Source: Chloroflexota bacterium (GTDB taxonomy: Bacteria > Chloroflexota > Anaerolineae > Anaerolineales > Anaerolineaceae). Taken from it: a stretch of DNA of 9,488 nt. The stretch lies in assembly GCA_012800995.1 (NCBI GenBank), contig JAAZIH010000131.1:1-9488 (forward strand), written 5' to 3'. The position numbers and the translations under genes are program-made. Each line of letters opens with the position of its first letter. Within the stretch, counting starts at the first letter, position 1. Below, one piece after another: positions 1 through 5,664 of this stretch. The notes below the pieces were generated by a model. That model was not told the DNA's origin. It saw only the letters and a list, made by a program, of their open reading frames with translations, and ran no database searches.

Positions 1-1116
1 AACAGCCCAGCTTATATTCCCGAATCTGAGACATATATCTCTCAGGCTTTGCAATCAGGTCATTTATCAGGTGACGGACCTTTCACCCGCAAGGCCAGTG
101 CTTTACTCGAATCTCTTACGCATGCAAAGAAAGCCCTGTTAACGACCAGTTGTACACACGCCTTAGAGATGACCGCAATTCTTTTGGACCTAAAGCCGGG
201 TGATGAGGTTATTGTGCCATCTTTCACCTTCGTATCTACCGTAAATGCATATGTCTTAAGAGGCGCAAAACCTGTTTTCGCTGATATACGTCCAGACACA
301 CTTAACATTGACGAATCTAAAGTTGAAGCTTTAATAACCCCTAAAACGAAAGCCATTGTCGTCGTTCATTACGCTGGAGTAGCCTGTGAAATGGACGTGA
401 TAAACGATCTTGCCGCTAAGCACAAGCTCGTTGTCATTGAAGATAATGCCCATGGACTTTTTGGCAAATACAAAGGCAGAAACCTTGGAACCCTTAGCCC
501 CCTCGCGACGCAAAGTTTTCATGAAACCAAGAACATTAGCACCGGCGAAGGCGGTGCCTTGCTCATCAATGACCTCAAGTTTATTGAACGTGCTGAAATA
601 ATTCGCGAGAAAGGCACAAACCGTAGCCGCTTCTTTAGAGGTCAAATTGATAAATACTCATGGGTAGATATTGGCTCAAGCTACCTTCCGTCTGAGCTTA
701 TTGCCGCTGTTTTACTGGCGCAGCTTGAATCCAAAGACAAAATACAAGCAAAACGCTTAGCTATCTGGAACACTTATCACAGCGAGCTAAAAAAATGGGC
801 GAATGACAATGCTATTCTTCAGCCATACATACCCAATCATTGCGAACATCCAGGCCATATTTACTACCTACTGATGCCCAATCTTGATAGTCGCACGCGC
901 TTTATTGAGTGGATGCAATCACAAAACATTGTAACGGTATTCCATTACCTGCCGTTACATCTTTCTGATATGGGACAACAATTTGGTGGGCAAGCTGGTG
1001 ATTGTCCAGTAACTGAAGATATCAGCGACCGATTGGTACGCTTACCCCTCTTTTACGATTTATCAGAGAATGATCTATCTTATGTTATAGAAAAAACAAC
1101 ATCTTTTAGGCCATAG
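1..1116 (+). CDS. wecE: dTDP-4-amino-4,6-dideoxygalactose transaminase (WecE/RffA type), 5'-truncated by the window edge
   Basis: The reading frame is open from base 1, so the gene starts upstream; 371 residues are visible. The first visible residues (NSPAYIPESE) align with residue ~5 of E. coli WecE as I remember it, so only about 4-5 codons are missing. The in-frame TTG at 49 is not the start. The fold is the DegT/DnrJ/EryC1 PLP-dependent aspartate aminotransferase family. Visible motifs are GDEVIVPSFTFVST, VVHYAGVACEMD, IEDNAH (D148 of the visible frame should pair with the PLP ring nitrogen) and SFHETKN with the Schiff-base lysine at visible residue 177, then REKGTNRSRFFRG and IGSSYLPSELIAA. 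The family transfers an amino group from glutamate to dTDP-4-keto-6-deoxyglucose, giving dTDP-Fuc4N for surface glycans. No other glycan genes are visible, and the gene is convergent with hisS. Substrate is inferred from overall similarity; another 4-keto sugar is possible. Confidence 0.88.
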   Translation, partial: NSPAYIPESETYISQALQSGHLSGDGPFTRKASALLESLTHAKKALLTTSCTHALEMTAILLDLKPGDEVIVPSFTFVSTVNAYVLRGAKPVFADIRPDTLNIDESKVEALITPKTKAIVVVHYAGVACEMDVINDLAAKHKLVVIEDNAHGLFGKYKGRNLGTLSPLATQSFHETKNISTGEGGALLINDLKFIERAEIIREKGTNRSRFFRGQIDKYSWVDIGSSYLPSELIAAVLLAQLESKDKIQAKRLAIWNTYHSELKKWANDNAILQPYIPNHCEHPGHIYYLLMPNLDSRTRFIEWMQSQNIVTVFHYLPLHLSDMGQQFGGQAGDCPVTEDISDRLVRLPLFYDLSENDLSYVIEKTTSFRP

Positions 1117-1141
1117 TTGAGAAAGGCTTTTTCAATAAACA

Positions 1142-1173
1142 CTGTTTGGCTTCAAAACAGCTTTCTTAATTTT
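1142..1173 (+). terminator. Possible weak terminator between convergent wecE and hisS
   Basis: A 6-bp inverted repeat, CTGTTT at 1142-1147 and AAACAG at 1155-1160 with a 7-nt loop, is followed by a T-rich run (CTTTCTTAATTTTTT) that reaches the hisS stop codon. A second small A/T-rich dyad lies just upstream (TTGAGAAA at 1117 and TTTTTCAA at 1128, with one G-T pair). The placement in the 57-bp gap between two convergent genes fits a terminator for wecE. The stem is short and A/T-rich, so this is a modest call. Confidence 0.4.
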
Positions 1174-2427
1174 TTAGCTTAAAAAGGTTATCAAGTCCTT
1201 CCGTTGCACTTCTTGTTGATCGCCGCTCACTAAATCTTTCACAACGACCAAGCCTTTTTCAATTTCCGATGGTCCAAGCACCAAAACACGTTTTACACCA
1301 ATTCGATCAGCATATCTAAACTGCTTGCCCAAGCGGTCAATTTCGCTCAATACCACCTTAAAACCTGCCTGGCGTAACTCTGCAGTCAATGTGAGGGTCG
1401 CAGCCAAGCAGTCCTCATCGAAAACCGTCATAAAAAGCGTTTTAGGATCTATCGTATCGCTTGGTAAAAGACCATACTTCTCTAAAACCAATAAAATTAC
1501 TACATCGCCCATTGCAAAGCCGACACCTGGTGCAGGCTTGCCACCCACATCAGCCACCAAATCGGCATAATGACCCCCGCCCAAAATGGCTCTAAACTCG
1601 CCTTTGGTATCGTGCGCTTCAAAGACAACACCCGTATAATAGTCCAAACCACGAATAATGCGTGGGTCATAGCTGATATATGCGCTTTCACCCATATCTT
1701 CGAGGATTTTGAAAACATTCACCAAACGCTCAGAGTTTCGCCACAGCTCCTTGTTTTCAAACAAAGCTTTCAAGTCCGCTAATTGATTTTCGTTCAAACC
1801 TGCTTCCAAAACCAGCTGATCCCAAACATCTCCGGGTAACTTATCCAAGCGGTCGATCAATCGGAGCACATCAGGTTTTTTCTCATCAGTAACACCAATT
1901 ATCGTCAATTCATCGTTCATCAATTCGCGGTCATTCACATGTAATTGAACATGCTCCGGTGTTAAACCGACTTCTCTAAAGAATCGCGCGGCAACTGCCA
2001 GCAATTCTGCGTCAGCAAGGACAGAATCAGAACCGATTTGATCAATATTCCATTGGAAGAACTCGCGCGTGCGACCTCTTTGTGGGCGTTCATAACGCCA
2101 AAAAGGACCAAAAGACCACCATCGCAAAGGAAAAGTGAGCTGATTTTGTTTCGAAGCTACCATACGCGAGAGCGTTGGAGTTAATTCTGGTCTTAAAGTA
2201 ATAGGGTCTCCACCACGGTCTTCAAAGACAAAAGCCTGTTCTTTAACCAATTCCTCACCAGACTTGGCAGCATAAAGCTCAATCTGTTCCAAACAAGGAC
2301 CGTCGTATTGGTTGTAGCCAAAAGATTCCGAAGCTACACGTAATTTCTCAATGAGCCATTGGCGCTTTGCCATCTCTTCCGGATAAAAATCTTGGGTCCC
2401 TTTTACTTTTTGAATTATTTTGCTCAT
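1174..2427 (-). CDS. hisS: Histidyl-tRNA synthetase
   Basis: This cytoplasmic class II aminoacyl-tRNA synthetase charges tRNA-His using histidine and ATP. The protein is 417 residues, normal for bacterial HisS. Visible motifs are KGTQDF (9-14), TLRPELT (77-83), class II motif 2 FWRYERPQRGRTREF (109-123), the HisRS-specific histidine motif RGLDYYTG (259-266), and a motif 3-like GGGHYADL...PGVGFAMG. The last ~90 residues form the HGTP-type anticodon-binding domain. Two ATG codons stand side by side (2430 and 2427 on the minus strand). The AGAGG ribosome-binding sequence lies 5 nt from the second but only 2 nt from the first, so I chose 2427; using 2430 adds one Met. The gene appears to be transcribed alone from its own extended -10 promoter and is intact. 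Confidence 0.96.
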   Translation of the reverse strand: MSKIIQKVKGTQDFYPEEMAKRQWLIEKLRVASESFGYNQYDGPCLEQIELYAAKSGEELVKEQAFVFEDRGGDPITLRPELTPTLSRMVASKQNQLTFPLRWWSFGPFWRYERPQRGRTREFFQWNIDQIGSDSVLADAELLAVAARFFREVGLTPEHVQLHVNDRELMNDELTIIGVTDEKKPDVLRLIDRLDKLPGDVWDQLVLEAGLNENQLADLKALFENKELWRNSERLVNVFKILEDMGESAYISYDPRIIRGLDYYTGVVFEAHDTKGEFRAILGGGHYADLVADVGGKPAPGVGFAMGDVVILLVLEKYGLLPSDTIDPKTLFMTVFDEDCLAATLTLTAELRQAGFKVVLSEIDRLGKQFRYADRIGVKRVLVLGPSEIEKGLVVVKDLVSGDQQEVQRKDLITFLS

Positions 2428-2432
2428 CATAA

Positions 2433-2437
2433 CCTCT
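2433..2437 (-). promoter_or_regulatory. Ribosome-binding site of hisS
   Basis: On the minus strand AGAGG precedes two tandem ATG codons. Its spacing is 5 nt to the second and 2 nt to the first, which favours the second as the start. Confidence 0.6.
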
Positions 2438-2453
2438 GTTCATTGTTAAGCAA

Positions 2454-2462
2454 ATTATAACA
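2454..2462 (-). promoter_or_regulatory. Extended -10 promoter element for hisS
   Basis: The minus strand reads TGTTATAAT, a perfect TATAAT hexamer with the TG motif of an extended -10. No good -35 box stands 16-18 bp upstream, which is common for extended -10 promoters. The predicted transcription start is near 2447, giving a leader of only about 20 nt. That leaves no room for a T-box or attenuator. Confidence 0.6.
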
Positions 2463-2490
2463 TCCATGCGTGAAATGTACCTTGTAGATA

Positions 2491-2508
2491 TGTTAGAATT
2501 TCCTAACA
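2491..2508. promoter_or_regulatory. 18-bp dyad, candidate operator between hisS and the ABC operon
   Basis: TGTTAG at 2491-2496 and CTAACA at 2503-2508 are perfect 6-bp inverted repeats separated by 6 bp. The left arm plus the next three bases reads TGTTAGAAT, which resembles an extended -10 on the plus strand, so a bound protein could block transcription of the ABC operon. A second possible -10, TAAAAT, is at 2520-2525. It could also form a small RNA hairpin. The regulator is not identifiable. The rest of the 160-bp intergenic stretch shows no riboswitch core that I recognise. Confidence 0.35.
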
Positions 2509-2590
2509 GGAATGTGAGATAAAATTATCTTCGTTTCAAACCGACGCGCCCAACAAGCCGCCGGAAACAACAATAAAGGAGTTTTACTGA

Positions 2591-3679
2591 ATGAAATCAA
2601 AACTATTTGTTTTCGCATTAATTGCTATGCTCGTTTTAGCAGCTTGCGGAACCACACAAAAAACACAACCAGAACCAACAGATTCCATTAACGCGTTTCC
2701 ATTGGTTGTTGATAGTGTCGAGAATGCTTATCCCGTCGAAAATTTAGCCCAGGACACTATTGAACAAACCCAAACAGAAGGAACCTATCCCATCACTGAA
2801 GGTGAATCAGTTGTCGAAACAGAAGAAACATTAACAGTGACAGTATTAGCACCAAGCTCAACCACTTCTATCCCAATTCTCCTGGCAGCTAAATACTTAC
2901 CCGGTCTTAATGTCGAAATCTTCGAAAATCATCCTCAGGCAAACGCTCAGTTCATGGCAGAAGAAGACCTCGTTTTAGTAACCGGTCTCTCTGTTGGTTT
3001 TGACATGTTCAAAAACGAAGTCCCTTTGCAACTCATCAACACCAATGTAACCGGGCTTTCTTACATCGTTAGCTGCAACTTTGAAATAAACAGTTTTGCT
3101 GAATTAGCTGGTCATGAAATTTACCTGCCATTTGAAGGTTCTCCTTTGGAAGAAACTACCCAATTCTTTGTTGAACAAGCGGGTCTGGTATATGGTGAAG
3201 ATGTCAAACCGATTTACGCGCCATTTGACACCTCAACCGCTCTCATCAAAAACGGTGATGATGCCATCGTTGCTATCCCTCAACCCGCAGCAACTGCTAT
3301 GGCTGCTCAGGAATGCGGTCATTTAGGTGCCAGTTTTTATGATACCTGGAACGAAATCACCGGTGACAGTGATGGTTATCCACAGGTCGGCGCTTTTGCC
3401 AAAGCCGAGTTTGCCAGCGCGCATCCTGAATGGGTCATCGCTTTCAATCAAGCTGTTGCCAGAGCCATCGCTGAGCTGCAGGCAAACCCTGAAGCCGCGG
3501 TGAACGAAGTTGCCGAAAAATTCTCATTCCCAGTTCCCGTTTTACTAAAAGCCTTACAGGCGACCAAATTCACGGTACAATCTGACCAGGAAATGAAAGA
3601 CTCTGTCATTCATTACTACAAAACGATTGGAAAACCACTGGATGAAAGCTACGAGGCAATCTTCTACACCCTTCCTTAA
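2591..3679 (+). CDS. ABC transporter substrate-binding lipoprotein (SsuA/TauA/ThiY-like, substrate unknown)
   Basis: The protein has 362 residues. The N-terminus (MKSKLFVFALIAMLVLAACG) is a lipoprotein signal with lipobox LAAC, and Cys19 is the predicted lipid-anchored residue. Residues 20-80 form a Thr/Glu/Gln/Pro-rich linker with three related motifs: NAFPLV (34-39), NAYPVE (45-50) and GTYPIT (64-69). From about residue 81 a periplasmic-binding-protein fold begins (TVTVLAPSSTTSIPILLAAKY). It continues with ELAGHEIYLPFEGSP and a C-terminal helical part (HPEWVIAFNQAVARAIAELQ), which resembles the NMT1/SsuA-like binding proteins for sulfonates, nitrate, taurine or thiamine pyrimidines. AAAGGAG at 2575-2581 stands 9 nt before the ATG. 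The gene is first in an operon with the permease and ATPase, and its 3' end overlaps the permease. The ligand cannot be named from sequence. Confidence 0.85.
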   Translation: MKSKLFVFALIAMLVLAACGTTQKTQPEPTDSINAFPLVVDSVENAYPVENLAQDTIEQTQTEGTYPITEGESVVETEETLTVTVLAPSSTTSIPILLAAKYLPGLNVEIFENHPQANAQFMAEEDLVLVTGLSVGFDMFKNEVPLQLINTNVTGLSYIVSCNFEINSFAELAGHEIYLPFEGSPLEETTQFFVEQAGLVYGEDVKPIYAPFDTSTALIKNGDDAIVAIPQPAATAMAAQECGHLGASFYDTWNEITGDSDGYPQVGAFAKAEFASAHPEWVIAFNQAVARAIAELQANPEAAVNEVAEKFSFPVPVLLKALQATKFTVQSDQEMKDSVIHYYKTIGKPLDESYEAIFYTLP

Positions 3680-4403
3680 CGAACTAATCGGGTTTGGACT
3701 GCTCATTATCTTATGGGCAGTCCTGTCCCTTTTTTTCCCCGTTTACATCATTCCCTCTCCTGTAGAGGTTCTAAAAGCCTCACCTGATTTTTTGAACGCC
3801 CATTTTTTTGCCGCATTGGGTATCACGCTCTGGCGCATTTTCGTGGGTTTTTCTATCTCGATCTTCATCGGCACCACCCTTGCTACACTTTTAGCGAATA
3901 CCAAACTTTCTGAACCATTCAGCGCCATGGTACAAGCCTTTCAGGTTATTCCCGCGGTAACGGTGGGTGTTATTTTAGTTATCGTTTTTGGTGTTGGCAG
4001 TGCGCCACCGATTGTGCTTGTTACGCTCATGACTCTACCACTCATTTTTATGAATACCCTACAAGCCCTAAAATTCCCTGATCCAAAACAGGTCGAATAT
4101 CTTGATTCCATAAAAGCAGATCGAAAATTGCGTTTTTCAACGATTATGAAACCCCAGATCATTAAAATCACCCGCACGAACCTCATTCTGGGCTTTAGCA
4201 TGGCATCAAAAATCGCCGTTACAGGCGAGTTTATTGGATCACAAGATGGCTTGGGTTACTTACTGAATAAAGCCAGGATGGTTTTCGCAATGAAGGAAGT
4301 TTTCTTCTACATTCTACTATTCATCCTGCTTACAGTTTTTTTTCAGGGTTTGGTTGAATTGGTTTATGCCACATCCTTAAGGAAGTACACCTATGGAGAT
4401 TAA
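3642..4403 (+). CDS. ABC transporter permease (SsuC/TauC/ThiX-like)
   Basis: This is a 253-residue integral membrane protein of the BPD-type importer permease family with about six predicted membrane segments. The first is near residues 13-35, others near 62-86, 95-117 and 120-140, and the last near 218-240. IIPSPVEVL after TM1 and IGSQDGLGYLL near the end are typical of SsuC-like permeases. The EAA loop that docks on the ATPase is degenerate: it reads EYLDSIKADRKLRF, with Lys where the conserved Gly normally stands. I chose the ATG at 3642, which overlaps the binding-protein gene by 38 nt. A TTG at 3627 would add five residues before the usual short cytoplasmic start. No strong Shine-Dalgarno precedes either, so translational coupling to the upstream gene is likely. 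The last 11 nt overlap the ATPase gene. Confidence 0.86.
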   Translation: MKATRQSSTPFLNELIGFGLLIILWAVLSLFFPVYIIPSPVEVLKASPDFLNAHFFAALGITLWRIFVGFSISIFIGTTLATLLANTKLSEPFSAMVQAFQVIPAVTVGVILVIVFGVGSAPPIVLVTLMTLPLIFMNTLQALKFPDPKQVEYLDSIKADRKLRFSTIMKPQIIKITRTNLILGFSMASKIAVTGEFIGSQDGLGYLLNKARMVFAMKEVFFYILLFILLTVFFQGLVELVYATSLRKYTYGD

Positions 4404-5073
4404 ACCCAATGCAAAAATCGTGTTGGAAGTAAACGCGATAAACAAGAAATTCAACCATGAAGCGGTTATCACCGATTTTAGCTTCAGCATGTCCCAGGGT
4501 GAGAGACTCTTGCTCTTCGCGCCAAGTGGTGCAGGTAAAACCACCCTCTTACGCATCCTTTCAGGACTGCTGCTTGCTGACTCAGGCACATATTCTTATT
4601 CATCTGGCATTGAGCCCCACATTGTCTTTCAAGAGCCACGCCTGTTTCCTTATTTGACAGTTGATGAGAATATTCGTTTGCCCCTAAAGAGCCCTCATTT
4701 TGCTTCAAAACCAAACGCTTTGGACATACTTCCCGATTGGTACAAGCTGGTTGGATTGGATGGTTACCAAAGAGAATTTCCACATACGTTAAGCGGGGGA
4801 ATGAAGCGCAAAGTTTCTCTTTTACGCGCGCTTATTACCCTGCCTGAACTCCTTATTCTGGATGAGCCTTTTCAATCTCTTGACAAAAAATCCCGTGAAA
4901 TCTTTGTACAATCTATCTTTCCAAACATCCCCAATTTAAGTGTATTATTTACGTCACATGACATTTTAGATGTTGAAATCATCGCAACATCGATTTTATT
5001 AATTAAATCCCCCAAATTACAGAATCCGATTATAATAGGTGCGGCTGAATTTGTGAGCTCGTTCACAAATTAG
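4393..5073 (+). CDS. ABC transporter ATP-binding protein (SsuB/TauB-like)
   Basis: This 226-residue nucleotide-binding subunit powers the importer from the cytoplasmic face. All NBD motifs are present in order: Walker A APSGAGKT (43-50, with Ala in place of the usual first Gly), Q-loop VFQEPRLF (Gln80), signature LSGGM (133-137), Walker B LLILDEP (153-159), D-loop SLD (162-164) and the H-switch His189 in TSHD. The protein is shorter than typical SsuB/TauB (~250 residues), mainly because the C-terminal tail after the H-switch is brief. AAGGAA at 4379-4384 gives 8-nt spacing to the ATG. The gene starts inside the permease gene. Its stop codon lies in the inverted repeat proposed as a Rex operator for the next operon. 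Confidence 0.92.
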   Translation: MEIKPNAKIVLEVNAINKKFNHEAVITDFSFSMSQGERLLLFAPSGAGKTTLLRILSGLLLADSGTYSYSSGIEPHIVFQEPRLFPYLTVDENIRLPLKSPHFASKPNALDILPDWYKLVGLDGYQREFPHTLSGGMKRKVSLLRALITLPELLILDEPFQSLDKKSREIFVQSIFPNIPNLSVLFTSHDILDVEIIATSILLIKSPKLQNPIIIGAAEFVSSFTN

Positions 5074-5078
5074 TTTTT
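5048..5078 (+). terminator. Possible intrinsic terminator of the ABC importer operon
   Basis: AATTTGTGA (5048-5056) and TCACAAATT (5063-5071) are perfect 9-bp arms around a 6-nt loop (GCTCGT). Two bases later a run of five Ts follows (5074-5078). The hairpin includes the first base of the ATPase stop codon. The stem is A/T-rich, so termination may be partial. The same bases match a Rex operator, and the DNA-level reading is better supported. Confidence 0.4.
5051..5068. promoter_or_regulatory. Candidate Rex operator controlling the hydrogenase operon
   Basis: The site reads TTGTGAG-CTCG-TTCACAA. The Rex consensus as I know it is TTGTGAANNNNTTCACAA, so 13 of the 14 specified bases match; only G57 in place of A (position 5057) differs. 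The flanks extend the dyad to 9 bp per arm (5048-5071). Rex is a repressor released by NADH, and it commonly controls fermentation and hydrogenase genes. The site lies about 57-74 bp upstream of the hydC start codon and overlaps the likely -35 box, as expected for a repressor. The core also fits the CRP consensus (TGTGA-N6-TCACA), so a CRP/FNR-family regulator is the alternative. No rex gene is in the window. Confidence 0.62.
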
Positions 5079-5089
5079 GCGTGTAAACT
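5062..5089 (+). promoter_or_regulatory. Candidate sigma-70 promoter of the hydrogenase operon
   Basis: TTCACA at 5062-5067 matches TTGACA at five of six positions. It is 16 bp from TAAACT at 5084-5089, which matches TATAAT at four of six. The predicted transcription start is near 5096. The -35 box coincides with the right half of the Rex-like operator. The match is moderate, and its location in front of a new operon adds support. Confidence 0.42.
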
Positions 5090-5091
5090 AA

Positions 5092-5105
5092 CCGAATTTA
5101 TTCGG
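5092..5105. other. Small inverted repeat in the hydC leader
   Basis: CCGAA (5092-5096) and TTCGG (5101-5105) are perfect 5-bp arms with a 4-nt TTTA loop, followed by an A-run and the hydC ribosome-binding site. It is not a plus-strand terminator because no T-run follows. It sits at the predicted transcription start, so it could be a second protein-binding dyad, a 5'-end stabilising hairpin, or chance. Confidence 0.3.
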
Positions 5106-5114
5106 AAAAAAATT

Positions 5115-5120
5115 GAGGAG
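5115..5120 (+). promoter_or_regulatory. Ribosome-binding site that sets the hydC start
   Basis: GAGGAG stands 4 nt before the ATG at 5125. The alternative TTG at 5113 would overlap this sequence and has no Shine-Dalgarno of its own, so the ATG is the start. Confidence 0.75.
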
Positions 5121-5124
5121 AAAT

Positions 5125-5664
5125 ATGACCGAACAAAAAAATCCTTGTTGCACGGGGTCCAATCCGGGTTTTGCCGAATTGGGCGCCTACATTGATGCGC
5201 TCAAGATCGATCCAAAAGATCCTGAGCGAAAAGAAATGCTGATTATGACCTTGCATAAAGCACAGAGCATTTTTGGCTACTTACCTTCTGAGGTTCAGAA
5301 ATTCGTTGCCAAGAAATTCTCTATCCCTCACGCGGACGTATCTGGTGTGATTAGTTTCTACAACTACTTCACCACCACACCCAAGGGCAAGACAAATATC
5401 AGTATCTGCATGGGCACGGCTTGCTACGTGAACGGCTCAGACAAAATCTTGCAAGACTTTGAAAAGGCCCTGGGCATTAAGTCAGGCCAGGTCACTGCGG
5501 ACGGTCGCTTTTCGATTGAGTCCCTGCGCTGTGTTGGTGCTTGTGGCTTAGCCCCAGTAGTTTTGATTAACGAACACGTCTACGGAAAAGTTAAGCAAGG
5601 ACAAGCTGAAAAGATCATCGAAGAATATCTCATCGAATACGGTGAGCCAGTTGAGGTGGAATAA
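5125..5664 (+). CDS. hydC: NAD-linked [FeFe] hydrogenase subunit HydC (NuoE-like, 24 kDa family)
   Basis: This 179-residue soluble protein is the thioredoxin-like [2Fe-2S] subunit of the hydrogenase and is homologous to NuoE of complex I. A helical N-terminal part (KAQSIFGYLPSEVQKFVAKK, then VSGVISFYNYF) leads to the cluster domain. The cluster ligands are C95-x4-C100 (CMGTACY) and C136-x3-C140 (CVGACGLAP). In the family this subunit assists electron transfer near the flavin in HydB. An extra Cys pair (C8, C9) lies near the N-terminus and is not part of the canonical site. The gene opens a three-gene operon; its stop TAA shares one base with the ATG of hydB (TAATG), so the two are translationally coupled. 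It is not a complex I gene here, since no other nuo genes are present and hydA follows. Confidence 0.93.
   Translation: MTEQKNPCCTGSNPGFAELGAYIDALKIDPKDPERKEMLIMTLHKAQSIFGYLPSEVQKFVAKKFSIPHADVSGVISFYNYFTTTPKGKTNISICMGTACYVNGSDKILQDFEKALGIKSGQVTADGRFSIESLRCVGACGLAPVVLINEHVYGKVKQGQAEKIIEEYLIEYGEPVEVE

Noticed and set aside
49..51. TTG at 49 as the start of the aminotransferase
   Set aside because: The frame is open to base 1 and the residues before 49 align with the N-terminus of WecE, so the gene is simply cut by the window.
2491..2508. Second Rex operator
   Set aside because: The half-sites TGTTA and TAACA are 8 bp apart, whereas Rex sites need 6, and the bases flanking them do not match.
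2431..2590. T-box leader for hisS or a TPP riboswitch for the importer
   Set aside because: The hisS leader predicted from the extended -10 is only about 20 nt. On the importer side I find neither the conserved thi-box bases nor any other riboswitch core I recognise.
3627..3641. TTG start for the permease at 3627
   Set aside because: The ATG at 3642 gives the usual short cytoplasmic lead before the first membrane segment, and the TTG has no Shine-Dalgarno.
5051..5068. FNR-type site
   Set aside because: The FNR consensus is TTGAT-N4-ATCAA. This site has TGTGA-N6-TCACA, which fits Rex, or CRP, much better.
5092..5105. Terminator between the importer and the hydrogenase
   Set aside because: The CCGAA/TTCGG hairpin is followed by As, not Ts, on the plus strand, and no gene on the minus strand needs it.
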